From Inia geoffrensis (lineage: Eukaryota; Chordata; Mammalia; Artiodactyla; Iniidae), in assembly GCA_036417435.1 (NCBI GenBank), contig CM070900.1:170180815-170244814 (forward strand): 64,000 nucleotides of DNA. The letters run 5' to 3'. The notes beneath the pieces are model-generated. The model searched no databases, had not been told where the DNA came from, and saw only the letters and a program-made list of their open reading frames with translations. How positions within the stretch are numbered: the stretch's first letter is position 1; each line of letters begins with the position of its first letter. The translations under genes were made by a program, and so were the position numbers. Shown in pieces: positions 11,010 through 23,663 of the stretch.

Positions 11010-13719
11010 TTGCAAGATACAAGGGAAGAACTGAGGACTGATTTCTTCTCTAGTGAGAGAAAATGGATTGGAAGTTCCTGAGAAAGGAAATTCGTCAACT
11101 GAAAGAAAGAAGGAAGGTTTATAGTACAACTTTGGGAAAAAAGCAAACTCTGAGATATTAAAAAGTTTAAGAATGATTGAATGTGAGGAAGTATGTAAAT
11201 GAAAGATCCTCCAAAGGCATAAATTGTGAGGCTGACCTTCTTTTTCTTTTATGGTTCAACAGGATTTTTTAATTAGATATCATCTTTATTTCTAATCCTC
11301 ATATGCCATAATATTTGGATAATTCAACCTTTCGACAATGATCTATTTAAGCCTCTATTAGATATGTGATCAGCCTGTTTATGCGTGTCAAGGTGACACT
11401 GAGGACAGGTCCAGAGCTTACGTACCTATCAGGGAATGCCAGCAAAGTAGGCCTGAAGAAGAAACAAGCCTAGCCTCGAGTAATCTTTGAGCCAGAGAGA
11501 TCAGGAAAAAACTTCTCCAAAACAAGGACCATAGGCTTATTTACACATTTGATGTTCTAAAAATAATATAATTCATGACATTATGAATGCTAAGAAGAGA
11601 TGCACAACAACAAAATAAATGCCTACTTAATGCATAACTAATCTACATATACAACACATCATTTGTAATAGTAACTTCTAAAGAAACTCTTGATGTAAGG
11701 AACATTTTGAAAGTAAAGATTATACTTTAGTGGTTGAAGCCTGATTTCTACTACAAAGAGAGTAAAAGTCAAGGGTATTTTTCTCATTGTAGGAAGTGCA
11801 GGACTATAATAATTTGAGGGATTAATTCAGTCTACCTTAGATAGCTTCAACTTTCCTAATGACCTCTGTCTTGTCATCACCAAGTAATTACTAAAATGAG
11901 AAATCCCCACTTTAGAAAATATAACTAAAATATTTATTAAAACCTTTCATGTCCAAAGTATGGTTCTATAGTTGGCACACTTTGTAAATTATATAATATA
12001 TTTCCTACCTTCAATTGAGTTAGTAAAATATTTAATCCACCATCATTTCCTGTGGCAAAGGACACAAAAGAAAAGATTAAATTTAACTCTGAGAGATGGG
12101 AAATCCCGGCAGACCATGACCCATCTTCACTGGCATCTAAAAATATGGTTGCCATTTAAGGATGGGAAAGAATGGTGCCATTTAAGGATGGGCAAAACTC
12201 TATGTTGTGTTTAGTTTTCAAAATTGTCTAAAGCTCTTTTATTTTATTTAAATGTTCAGGGCTTTTACTTTTATTATAAGTATTTTGGAGAAGATTCAAA
12301 TGTATGAGAATTTTTTAAATGATAATACTCCTAAGGTTTCTTGCAAATTGTTATATCTGTGTAGTTCCAATTTAGAAATAAACATTGCTTATCATTTCAA
12401 TAATTACTAAAACATTTTTAATGAATAGAGGTATTAAATTTCAGTTGGGAAGAGACAGGATCTTATAATAAAACAATTTTTATAGCAAGGGCACAATTAT
12501 CTCTGCACTAAAGGGAAGAAAAACCTATTAACAAAAATTTGAATGTTAGTGATAAACACCAGAGCATGGATAAGTTTTGCAACAGTCTGACCATAATCTT
12601 TGTTGAGTTCAAAAGTATTTACAGTTTAGTTTTCTTATCTGTGTATAGGACAAACTTACAACGCAAGACCTGAATAAACAAAGTACTTATTTATATGAAT
12701 GTATACTATAATTAATGTATTATGTCATCAATTATATATACTGAATAATATATAATTTACATATGCTATCTAATACACTAATATTAATACTAAGCAAAGT
12801 AATAATTAATAATTTTTCTTTAATTAGAGCTGAGTCTTCTCAAAGGGATACTCGCATTTCTGATTTATGCATTTTTTCTCAAAGGGAGAATTCATTTCTC
12901 TGTTGCCATCACTGTCATCATTGCAAATTAGCTCATACCTTACTAATTAAAACTTGTTGGGTAAAAGGATGAAACAACAGAGAAGAAAGGCCTAGAAAGA
13001 ATTACAGAGTGATCTAAGTTCTCTCTTGAGAAAGCAGCAAATAGCACAAGATAAGAAGGAGAGGAGAAATAATCACACTGTTTACAACTTTACTGTGATA
13101 TGACCCTTCAGACTATTTCCCCCACTTTCACACAGCTCACTGATTTCTTTTCTACATGCTGGGTTGGTGATAGTTAAAATTCCTAGGGAAAGGCCTAGAA
13201 AAAGCAAAGTTTTCATGACAGATCTGGTACACTGTCAATCAGTTTAAGGAGGGCTGAGATGCCTCAGGTTATTATGACGACGAGGAAGAATGACTGAGTT
13301 TGGAAATATCTCATGGATCTGCATCATCTAGAGAAATCAGATTCATTTCTTCCTTGTGCCATGTTTACCACATTGTGTGTAATTTATCAAAATTTATTAT
13401 TTATTTCCCTTACTCTGTAGGAACAGAACCCAACTGCTAGCATGTTTAATATAATACATGTTTAATATCTTTTAGATGTAATTTTTCTGTTTTTATCTCC
13501 TCATGATATTATATTCTTATTTGTTTTATTTGTTAAATATTGATTTTTAATAAATTTTCTTAAACCGTTTAGTCAAAAACTATAATCAATGAAAATAAAT
13601 CTCAGATTATATTTTATAAAAAGTATATTTAAGAGAATTTAGTTATTTTCTGAAATTGAAGAAATGTTAGTAGTCTGTCAAAATATTTTAAATTACTAGT
13701 GAATAATTTGAAAAAATAC
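11010..13719. other. Non-coding sequence with a small tandem duplication
   Basis: No exon or named repeat is recognised. At about 12149-12194 the string 'tgccatttaaggatggg' occurs twice with a 27-bp period. Short open frames at 11937-12214 have no motif. Confidence 0.45.
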
Positions 13720-13721
13720 AT

Positions 13722-14190
13722 GTACCCAATGCTGCCAAGATATGGAGGCAACATATGTGTCCATCAGCAGATGAATGGATAAAGAAGACATGGTACATAT
13801 ATATACACAATGTAATACTACTTTGCCATGAAAAAGAATGAAATTCTGCCATTTGCAGCAACATGAATGGACTTGGAGTGCATTATGCTAAGTGAAATAA
13901 GTCAGACAGAGAAAGACAAATACCGTATTATACCACTTACATGTGAAATCTAAAAAATACAACAAACTAGTAAATATAACATAAAAGAAGCAGACTCACA
14001 GATATTGAGAGCAAACTAGTGGTTACGGGTGGGGATGGGGGAAAGGGGGAGGAGCAATATAGTGGTGGGGGAGTGGGAGGTACAAACTACTGGGAGTAAT
14101 ATAGGCTCAGGAATGTATTGTGCAATAAGGGGAATATTTTGTAATAACTAAATGGAAAGTAACCTTTAAAAATTTTATAAATTTTTTTTA
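13722..14190 (+). mobile_element. Older L1 3' end, plus strand
   Basis: L1 ORF2 3' sequence is recognisable ('catcagcagatgaatggata', 'atgaatggacttggagtgca', 'aagtgaaataagtcagacag'), followed by a 3' UTR with a G-rich segment (about 14025-14085). It differs from the young L1s of this window throughout, so it belongs to an older L1M-type lineage. It is 5' truncated, and I do not see a clear target-site duplication. Confidence 0.88.
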
Positions 14191-14689
14191 AATTGTCCTA
14201 TATCATTATCATATAGGACTCTTAGGATAACACATAAGCACGTCCTAAATCTCCCTTCCACCATGTCAGAATGTAGAAATTAACCTTTCAATTTAATCCC
14301 TTCAGAAGATGTGCATCTCCAAAATTACTATAATTAAAAAAAAATTCAATATTAGGTGGACAAAGAGATTGCCATACTTTTTGAAGAACATGCAGTTTTT
14401 TCTTAAAAAAGTGACACAATGCATTTCCAATATTCAATCCAAAAGTTCAATACAAAAATATAATAAAAAACCATAAACTCACATTCCAGAAAACAAGTTA
14501 GTCTCAGTTTTATACCGACATGTGGACAATCTTGAGAAAAAGCAAAAACTGAAATGATTTTGTCACATGAAATTGTGTGTTTTATTTTATTCATTAAGCA
14601 CAATTTATCTCTTTTGCCCAAGGAAGGCCTTGCTAGATTTCAGATGCTGGGTTCTCTCTAGAGACAACACATGCCATGAACCTTGAATG
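14191..14689. other. Non-coding sequence, nothing recognised
   Basis: No gene or repeat that I can name. The 72-codon minus-strand frame at 14403-14621 has no motif. Confidence 0.4.
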
Positions 14690-14700
14690 ATATCCAGATT

Positions 14701-14919
14701 ATATTTTTTATTTTTTTTGTGTGTGTGTGGTACGCGGGCCTCTCACTGCTGTGGCCTCTCCCATTGCGGAGCACAGGCTCCGGATGCGCAGGCTCAGCGG
14801 CCATGGCTCATAGGCCCAGCCACTCCGCGGCGTGTGGGATCTTCCTGGACCGGGGCACGAACCTGTGTCCCCTGCATCAGCAGGCAGACTCTCAACCACT
14901 GTGTCACCAGGGAAGCCCA
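14701..14919 (-). mobile_element. CHR-type SINE, minus strand, with CA-containing tail
   Basis: The reversed body runs from 'tacgcgggcctctcactgct' to 'caccagggaagccc'. The tail (14701-14729) reads T-rich and then (GT)n, so in element orientation a short CA repeat sits between body and poly(A). An 11-bp duplication flanks it, 'atatccagatt' at 14690-14700 and 'atattcagatt' at 14920-14930, with one mismatch. Confidence 0.95.
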
Positions 14920-14930
14920 ATATTCAGATT

Positions 14931-15484
14931 TAAAAAAAAAATTTTTGTATTTACTATAATTGAAGATGACCTTTAAGTTAATGAAGATATAATTTCTTCA
15001 GCCGCTATGCTTCACAACACCCAAGGCACATGACCCTATTGTTCAATAATAGGAGCATCTGTACCTTTTTTCCAGGAATGAAGTCTTAGTTTCTTTTATA
15101 TCATAGGACATAGATAGACTAACAAAATATCTATATAACATGAAATTTAATGAGGGAAGACTAATACTTTAGGACTACATAAAGTTCTAAATTATTTTGA
15201 ATACAATATAACCAAATTAACTGATACAAGTTGATAGACACAGAAATGTAGTCAATGAGCCCACTCTCCACTTGTATGGTGAAAAAAAAAGTTAAATGAG
15301 GAAATCAAATTTCACCTTAACAGATGCAAATCCATTTATTTCTATTTTCAATGGATTTTTCATTTATTTTAAATTCAGCTGGAGGCAAATTGGTGATTGA
15401 TTTTCTGTCAGGAATTGAGAACACAGTTTCTGGAAAAATAAATGCATCCCCCATTATTAAGAGCAATCCAAATCCATTCATCAT
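14931..15484. other. Non-coding sequence, nothing recognised
   Basis: AT-rich sequence. The 60-codon frame at 15324-15506 shows no domain and runs into L1 sequence. Confidence 0.4.
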
Positions 15485-15700
15485 TTTTTTCTTAATTGAA
15501 TTATAGTTGGTTTACAATGTTGTGTTAGTTTCAGGTGTACAGCAAAGTGATTCAGCCATATATGTGTGTATATATATATTTATGTATATATATATATGTA
15601 TATATATAATATATACAATATATGGTACATATTATATATGTACACCATCCCCACTAGTAATCTCTGAAAAAGTATATATTCTTTTTCAGATTCTTTCTTA
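15485..15700 (-). mobile_element. L1 3' end, antisense, with internal TA repeat
   Basis: The start 'ggtttacaatgttgtgttag' plus 'acagcaaagtgattcagcca' is the reverse complement of the L1 3' terminus. A TA-rich tract at about 15575-15620 follows, then 'ttctttttcagattctttct', also known from reversed L1 3' UTRs. The TA tract is commonly expanded at this site of the L1 3' UTR. Confidence 0.82.
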
Positions 15701-16304
15701 TCCTGAATGATTTTTATATCTTTATCTCCAAATATTAAGATGTCACTTAAAAATACTTCCATTTAATAGCTAATGAGGACATAAAATTTAGAATTTGTCT
15801 AAATAAGAACCAATAGTATTTTGCCTTTTCTATAGGTAAGTATTTCTATAGAAAAGAGTGTCTTCCATGTTCCATTCCAGATCTACCCTGTTACTGTGTC
15901 TACTTTAGTCACTGACCTGGGACAATTTGCAGAGATTATAATAATAAACTGTGTTCTCTGGCTTCTGGTTGGTGTTGGCCAATGAGGAGCCCTAGAGGGA
16001 AGTCAAAAAAAGGAGAAGAGAAGGTACTTGTAGTCCTGGTTCTTTCTAGGTGAGGTGACTCCAAGATAACCATGTTCCTTCCCTAGATCATCTCTGCTCC
16101 TCTCAGTAAATATGACTTTACAGGACTTTTTCTCCTTTCCCGTTCTGATAATCTCTCCTAGCTTTTGACTTTTTGATCCTAAGGGTACTGATTGATAGAT
16201 ACTGTTGCTAGGTCTGGGATCCCGCAATATCATCCCTTAGGGTCCTCCTACAGTCAAACTTAATAAGTAAGTAGGTAGTCCCTTTGGAAATATACCTTTC
16301 ACAT

Positions 16305-16348
<44 letters not shown>

Positions 16349-16911
16349 TTATTTTTTAAATCACAGTGTGTCACTTGTTCCAGTGTGTGTCATCAACACT
16401 GGAATGTTGATACATTAAAAAATATCTGATTTTTTTAGTTATAATATTTTACTTGAAGTTTTTAAATCAAAACAAAGGAAACGTCACTGCCAATTTCTCT
16501 ATTGTTAAGAATCTTGCACAGATGAAAGTGTCAAGTGGGAAGGGAAGTAATTAAATACATGGTGCCTATAGGATCCAAACATCCGGAAGACCAGGAAGTC
16601 TTGGATGAAGAGCCAATCAGAAGGCCATACACAGAGGGTGGTTTCTGAGAATGACTGGGGTAAAACATTCTAACAGAACTAGACAAAGTAGGACAATCTA
16701 GAAGATCAAATATGTGCATAAGCCCTTACAGGAGAACAGAGTAAGAACCTGGAAAACAAAGTATAAACCTCAAAACCAATGATATGAAAAGAAGACAAAA
16801 GTGAAATCCATAGACAAGTGTAAGAATTAGGCAAAGCTGTCATCAGTTTAGACAGTTGGAACTTGAATAAACACTCATTTTTTTCGAGGGCTGACTTTAT
16901 GTCTTTTTTTT
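15701..16911. other. Non-coding sequence, possibly an unnamed old repeat
   Basis: No exon is recognised. The segment 15890-16290 has the look of an old interspersed element ('tgttggccaatgaggagccc' and a pyrimidine-rich middle), but I cannot name a family with confidence. Confidence 0.35.
16305..16352. repeat. (ATTT)n microsatellite
   Basis: About 11 uninterrupted tetranucleotide units. Confidence 0.96.
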
Positions 16912-17055
16912 TTATTAATCATTCATACATTCATTTATTCATTTACTTATCCAACCATTCATCAAATATTTATTGGATGATATTGTTTGCCAGGTAGTAA
17001 ACCTAACTATGAGAATGCAATGGTAAAGAAAAACCTGACATGGCTCACCAATCTA
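16912..17055 (-). repeat. L2 LINE 3'-end fragment, antisense
   Basis: 'attcatttattcatttactt' then 'atcaaatatttattggatga' and 'tttgccaggtagtaaaccta' match the reversed end of L2. It is diverged, as expected for an ancient repeat. Confidence 0.55.
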
Positions 17056-17838
17056 TTAGTGAGGGATAAGGAAGAAATATCATGGGCACACAGACACAAA
17101 AGAAGGTCAGATGACCCAATCTTCAATAAATCAGGGAGCTAACCCAAAGACAAGGATTTATTTGAGAGGTGGTTCGAATATACAGTATAACGCTAATTTA
17201 TAGTGAAAACTGAAGGTGAAACAATTCCAAAATAATATATTCAAGGAAAGAGTTAACATATCTGTTGTGTTTCAGTCAGTTCTTCATTTACTCTAAATCC
17301 ATTGATGATCCTTGGAGTAACTCAGACCTAAACAACTGGAATGTTGACAAGGTTACCTGGCAATGGTGCTATTCTATGTTCCTAAGACAGAGGGTCAACA
17401 TGAACTAAGCTCGTCAGCATGTTTACAGTAAGCATGAAAGCTCACAGTGACTGGTGACTAGTTGGGGTCCACAAAATAGCTGGTCACATGGCAGGTGTGA
17501 CCAGCTCCCTTTACAAGTTTTGGATTCCAAAACTCAAATAGCCTTTCCCTGGCAGGTTCTTCTCACACATGTCTCTGTGCTTTGGAACTAAAGAGGAAGA
17601 TATATCATTGCAATTACTGCAGAATGAGGACCTAAAGCCTATATTATGCATACATATAGCCATAGGCTATGTATACATCTTAACTGCAGTTCCTATATTG
17701 TAAATTTCATTGTGATAAATCTTGTCTATTAGTATAGGTTTATGTTGAGTTATGTTAGTCCTAGCATGTCATCAAACTGGTAGATGCTTATGGAATCATC
17801 AAGAAAATTTGTAATAATTTAATCATAAAACATAATTT
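17056..17838. other. Non-coding sequence, nothing recognised
   Basis: No gene, exon or named repeat that I can support. Confidence 0.4.
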
Positions 17839-17849
17839 TAAAAATTAAT

Positions 17850-17979
17850 GTTTTTTTACGGCCATGGCTCACAGGCCCAGCCGCTCCGCGTTATGTGGGA
17901 TCTTCCCAGACCGGGGCACAAACCCGTGTTCCCTGCATCGGCAGGCGGACTCTCAACCACTGTGCCACCAGGGAGGCCC
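17850..17979 (-). mobile_element. SINE lacking its 3' part, minus strand
   Basis: Only the tRNA-like head and about the first 120 bp of the CHR body are present (reversed, ending 'ccaccagggaggccc' at 17979). The SINE's last ~75 bp are missing. In element orientation the body stops after 'ccatggccgt' and is followed by only about seven A. A weak direct repeat, 'taaaaatt', lies on both sides (about 17839 and 17980). A copy of a 3'-truncated RNA is more likely than a later deletion if that repeat is a real duplication. Confidence 0.85.
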
Positions 17980-17987
17980 TAAAAATT

Positions 17988-19369
17988 GTTTAATGCAACT
18001 TGTAATTCAGAAGTGTCACTAAAATTGTTAGTAAAAATATTTGAACTGGTAGATAATGAATAGAAGGTAAATGAAAAGTAGAATAGTAGACTATAAAAAT
18101 TCTATCTTTGTCATTCCTACTCAGGCAAGGACAACAAAAAACAGAGAAATATATTTTAAATATATATCCAAAAGTAATTATGACTTATCTTTTATAAAGC
18201 ATACAAATACAGAAAAAAGTTTACATAGTTATTTTGAATTAGAGTAAGAAATCAAATCCAAGATAATTTTTATAACACAAATAAGTATCCTTAGGTTAAA
18301 AAAAAATACATCCAGCTAGAGTTGAGTCTCTGTAAAGTTATGTCTGTATCATCACTATAATAACTGAAATAAATTAATTCTTTTTAAACAACAAACTGCA
18401 ATTATCCATGTGATTTATTTGTAATACAATTCTAAATGATACTATGAAGTAACTTTAAGTAAATTTAATTTGAAAAATGGTATGTTTTAAGACCATATGA
18501 ATATCAGTGATATTATTCTTAAGAAACATGGTCATGTTGCTACAAAGATCAAGAATTTATAAGTATACATAACCCTATTTTGAGTGTGCTTTTCAGTGTT
18601 CCTTTCATTGTCACACTTCTTTGGGACTTGGGAAAATGCATGGTTAAACTTCAGAATGAATTCCAAACAGAGACATACTGAAGTTTCAGATTAACCTTGA
18701 ATATATAATATTACATATATATATTTTATATATATTCAGTTTCGAATTTCAGAAAGAGTGAATTAACTTAATCCTACCCTGTATACATTCCCACTTAGCT
18801 TTGATGCAAGAATAGCTTATTCATCTTTTCTTAGAAGATGGGCACACACATGCACACACATATACACAAACAAATCCAAATATAGTATTTCACAACAGTA
18901 TATGTAGGCTAAATTTCATTATTAAATTATTTACTTGAATTCCTCGTGAGTGAAATGATTACAGGCTTTCTTTAACTCTGCCCCATTATCATCTTCTAGT
19001 GGGAAAATTTTCATCCAGCCAAGAATCATTTTTTAGCTTTTCCAGTTTTATAATAGAATTGTAACCTTAATATTTATTTTTGTGCTGTTTAAAACAGATA
19101 TTTCTGTACTCAACAAACAATACACAATAACAGCATAACAGGCCGCCACTGACCAGAGTATAAAATCATGGACCGTTACATACCCAGCCCGTAGAGAGAA
19201 CAATTTAGAATTCTCATTAAGCTCCCTTAAATAACATCAACAACAACAAATAAACCCTGTGCCAGGTTTTAAAATGCATCAGGATGGCTACTACCTTTAT
19301 TTCAGAGAAGAGAAAGAAAATTTTACATGTGCAATTAAATTATCGTTCTACTTTTCTTGTAAATTATCA
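17988..19369. other. Non-coding sequence, AT-rich
   Basis: No gene is recognised. Small TA-rich and CA-rich tracts occur at about 18700-18740 and 18843-18872. Confidence 0.4.
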
Positions 19370-19499
19370 GATATTGAGACTTTCTCTAAAACTTTAATGA
19401 CATACTGCCATATATTACTGTCTATACTTCATTGAATTGCACATTAAAACAAGTGAAAATGTTCTGCAAGATATATCTCAATAAAATTGTGAAAAAAAA
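19370..19499 (+). mobile_element. Old L1 3' terminus fragment
   Basis: 'ttcattgaattgcacattaa' and 'atatctcaataaaattgtga' followed by an A run match the 3' terminus of old L1M elements. The copy is short and diverged. Confidence 0.6.
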
Positions 19500-20588
19500 G
19501 CCTGCCTCATTAGTTCAGTTCACAATATGTTGCATATCTACAATGAACAGAGAGTATCTATGATGCTAAAAATGTTGCTTCCAATCCAGTTACTAACGTG
19601 GATTCATCAGTGATATGTAACTCGAATTCTAATAAAACATGAAAAGTTGCTGAAGTGATTTTCACATCCTATTCATGAGATACAGTACTTTAAATTTTAT
19701 CCTGAAATTATACAGGACTAATAGGTGACAATAACTTTGTGCATATTAATCTCATCTGTAATGAGTTGGTTTTATTAGAAACTTCCAGGTAAAGCTTGTC
19801 ACTAAATTTGAAATAAGATTATTGGTGAGGACACTGCATAATTCCTAAACACTCTTTACTTCAGGTGGGCTTATGAGAACTTCCCGGAGTTCACACTCAG
19901 GAGAAGATTTGCTTTGTGTAAGATTTGCTGTGTTCCTTTCTTTCTACCAGTACATATTATGTGGCTTGCCAAGGAAGGAGATGTTGTAAAAAGGGAGATA
20001 CTTGAAACTGAGATTGCCCTGGCATTGTTGTGATTGGTAATGAGTGAGTCTAGAATTAGTATGAGTGAGTGTCTGAGGCACAGTGGAGAATAAGATCAAG
20101 AGGATGGGGAAGAAAGGGAAAATTGTGTGAAAGCAAAAATGAGGAAGAAAAGAGCATGTTTCCCATCTCCTGGCACAGGTATATGAAGAGTGTGAGATCA
20201 AAGCACAGCTACATGTCAAGAGGGCAGTGGAGGTAGCATATTCCTTAAAGAAGATCAGGGTTTTACTAGAAGTGGATGAGGTGGTTAATAGCATGAAATG
20301 AAGACATAGAGATAGAGAGGGTTTTACATATGAGTAACAATGAGTTCAAGAAGGTACAATCTCAGTAATTGATGAATGTGGGGTCTGGGGTTAGGAGGAA
20401 GATGGTGCCAGGAGGTATGGCGATTAGAGTACCAAGGACATGGGGCAACTCAAAGTTGAACCCTCACCCTTGCTCCAGCCAAAAGAAAGATTTCTTCTCT
20501 GTAACTAATATGCCAGTTTCTTAAATCTAATACTAAGTACATTGCCTTTCGACCTTTATTTTAATTCATCTTGAACTCAAGAGCCAAG
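19500..20588. other. Non-coding sequence, nothing recognised
   Basis: A 116-codon minus-strand frame at 19944-20294 lies here. Its product is a low-complexity Ser/Thr/Leu/Phe-rich string without any domain, in a purine-rich stretch of the plus strand, so I regard it as chance. Confidence 0.4.
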
Positions 20589-20600
20589 ACACTAATTTAT

Positions 20601-20943
20601 GTATTTATTTATTTATTTTTGGCTGTGTTGGGTCTTCGTTGCTGCGTGCGGGCTTTCTCTAGTTGCCGCGAGCAGGGGCTACTCTTCGTGGCGGTGCATG
20701 GGCTTCTCATTGCAGTGGCTTCTCTTGTTGTGGAGCATGGGCTCTGGGCGCACAGACTTCAGTAGTTGTGGCACATGGGCTCAGTAATTGTGGCTGGCGG
20801 GCTCTAGAGCACAGGCTCAGTAGTTGTGGCACACAGGCTTAGTTGCTCCATGGCATGTGGGATCTTCCTGGACCAGGGCTCGAACCCGTGTCCCCTGCAT
20901 TGGCAGGTGGATTCTTAACCACTGAGGCACCAGGGAAGTCCAG
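20601..20943 (-). mobile_element. Long tRNA-derived SINE (CHR-1-like), minus strand
   Basis: The reversed (ATTT)n tail (20601-20618) is followed by a long body ('ttggctgtgttgggtcttcg' onward) that ends with the tRNA-like head 'accagggaagtcc'. An 11-bp target-site duplication 'cactaatttat' flanks it (20590-20600 and 20944-20954). Length and tail type match the element at 6127. Confidence 0.95.
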
Positions 20944-20954
20944 CACTAATTTAT

Positions 20955-23432
20955 TTTGTTCATGTGTTCTTTAACAGTCTTTTTATATACAGGTTTGATT
21001 GCATATTTATATGGACTAATGTCATTCGTTTAAAACTTGAGTGCATTTAAGCAGTCATCTCCCTAAAGGAGCTCATAAATTTTTCTCTAAATTATTAAGA
21101 CTCCTGTAATTCTATTAGATGCTATCCCCATTTAAAATTCCTTATCCCATTCATGGAGAGAGAAAAGCCAGCTTCTTACTGACAGCTTCTTTCCAACTAC
21201 ATTTTCCATTCATCTGTGGTCTCATCAAGGATTCCTAAGTTTGAAGTTGACTGTTTTTTATCTGCCTCCACCTCCCTGATTCTCAAATGGCAGAATGAAG
21301 TGGGAAGCTACTTACTCCGACCTCTGGATTTTGCTGTTATTTATCAGCTCAGAGCATGTAGGGAGAACGTGATTTCATTTCATTTTCTATCTAGTCTAGA
21401 CAGCAATGCACTAAGGTCTGGCAGAGGATAAAGTTTGCTACAAGCAGATCATCAATCAAATGATGTCTAAATACTCCACTGTTAGAAAATTTAGCAGTTT
21501 TTCAAAGGTCCACAGCCTTTCTTGGAACTTCCAGGATTTATGACAGGGCATCAGAGGTATTGGTAAACTCAGTACTCACAGACCTCTGAGGTCAAATTCT
21601 AACAGGTTTTCAAGTGCCAGATTGCCATTGCCTTCATCTGCCATTGTCCAGTTTCTTTGGTATATATACATATATATATATATATTGTGTGTGTGTGTGT
21701 ATGTGTGTGTGAATAATTATGAATTTCCTTCTCTCTCCTAATTTCCTTATAACTTACATAGTTTAATTTGTGCCTGGTTCCCTTTCCTCATTACCTTTAT
21801 CTTCTGCAGTTTTCTCTTCAAGCAAACATCACAAATCTTTCCATAATATACATTTACTCAGTTTCCTAGACAGACATTTGTATAACATTTCCTAGTATTC
21901 TCAGTCCAAAATGTATTCACTCTGTTTTCTGAAATATGCTCTATCTCCCTCACAAAAATCTTGTCTGCTACCTGGAAGTGCATAGCCTGGGCCATCTCCC
22001 TTGCCTCCTTTTCTGGTTCCAAGCTCTCTTCTTTGGGTATTGTTAGTGCTTGATCAGCCTGGGACAAGCCACAAACTGCCCCTCTCCAAAAACAATTCAG
22101 AGAGCTTCAAGAATTAATGTTGGATAATTCAGTTATACAAACTACCCTCTGTGGGTTCCTTCCAACAATATATTGTACAAGAAATTTACTGAAAGGATCA
22201 GTGCAATAAAATTACCCCCAAAAAAAGCACAGTCCCAACTTTCTAGTTGGATCAACTCTTCCTGATACATATGTTTTTCCTACTGGCTGTAGAGCTGTGA
22301 TTCCAACTGTCTCAGCACACCTGTCTTCTTGAACAAGTAATAATCTAAGCACCATTACTGCTTATACTCTGTTTACATCCTCAGCACCATTCCCTCTAGA
22401 GTTGGCTGACTTAGAGGAACCCCTCACTTTGTTCCACAAAGGGATTTAATTTCAGTATAACTTGCTACAGTGCCAACGTTCAATATTCCCAGATATTAAG
22501 GCACTTCTCCCAAAATTCCTTAATAATGTCATAATATCTAAGAACATATTTAGCTATTGAAATACCAGAAATTTTACTATATGTGAGATTGAGTATAAAT
22601 ATGTATCCAGAGGAGATTACAACGTTTGTCCTATTTCCATTATGTCATACAGCATTTTCACCACAGATAGTTCTCTGGCTTCCTCCTCTTTCTTTAGTCC
22701 TTTTTCCAACTCTCTTCTCCCATGATCCTCCAGGTTCCTTTTCTCCTCCTGACTCCACCCACTCCATTCTGCTCTCTCACCTTCTGTCTCATTTCTGTCC
22801 TATGTCTCAGCCCTATCCTGGATGAGGAAAGTAAGAATTTCCTATACTGTGGGTCCCACAAGTCAGCTTGCATTCCTTTAGATTCTAAATAATCTAAATG
22901 AAAAACAAAACTTTGTCAAGTTTATATTTGCCATGTCTAAAGTCTCCATCTAATTATTCACTATCATTTAAGTTCTCAAAGAAGGCAAAGGGTTGGGAAA
23001 GATAGGAAAGATCAAGTGTCATTCTGTAACATATTCATTTTTCCACTGTATTTTCTAATCCTGAGGTAATATGAAAACACTGTAGAAATGTTTATATTCA
23101 TAAAACTGTTTGTGAATACCTAAAGAATACATAGTGTTTGTGGAAAACAAATTATTTAAGTTAAGTGAAATTAGTATCATAATTAATTATAGAAGTCAAA
23201 CACAAACTTTTAAAAAAAATTTAGAAATAAATGTAAAAAAATGTGTTTAGGCTGAAATTCACAAGCAGTTATCACTTTAGAGAATGTCTTATGTAAAAAT
23301 TATGAATTTTAATATGATATCCATTAATTTGCTTCTTATTTAACAACTACTTATTGAGCATTTAATATGCAGGCTATATGTAAAGGTAGTCCCTGAATTT
23401 ACATCACCTTAAAAAAATAAACTAATGTGCTT
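20955..23432. other. Non-coding sequence, nothing recognised
   Basis: Apart from the TA/TG tract at 21660 I see no named repeat. Open frames at 21216-21431 and 22583-22825 are short, without motifs or splice context. The second is pyrimidine-rich low complexity. Confidence 0.4.
21660..21711. repeat. (TA)n(TG)n compound microsatellite
   Basis: A TA tract is followed by TG units with one interruption. Confidence 0.93.
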
Positions 23433-23444
23433 TAAATTAGGTGA

Positions 23445-23656
23445 TTTTTTTTTTTTTTTTTTTTGCGGTACTTGAGACTTTCACTGCTATGGCCTCTCCC
23501 GTTGCGGAGCACAGGCTCCAGACGCGCAGGCTCAGCGGCCATGGCTCACGGGCCCAGCCGCTCCGCGTTATGTGGGATCTTCCCGGACCGGGGAACGAAC
23601 CCGCGTCAACTGCATTGGCAGGCGGACTCTCAACCACTGCGCCACCAGGGAAGCTC
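23445..23656 (-). mobile_element. CHR-type SINE, minus strand
   Basis: The reversed poly(A) is followed by the full body, ending 'ccaccagggaagctc'. A short duplication 'taggtga' is visible at 23438-23444 and 23657-23663. This is the last CHR-type SINE before a 15.7-kb interval without any. Confidence 0.94.
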
Positions 23657-23663
23657 TAGGTGA

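Noticed and set aside
16305..16352. Regular repeats as a possible CRISPR-like or regulatory array
   Set aside because: It is a simple tetranucleotide microsatellite without spacers, in a mammalian genome.
19944..20294. 116-codon minus-strand frame
   Set aside because: The product is low-complexity, the plus strand is purine-rich, and there is no domain, promoter or splice context.
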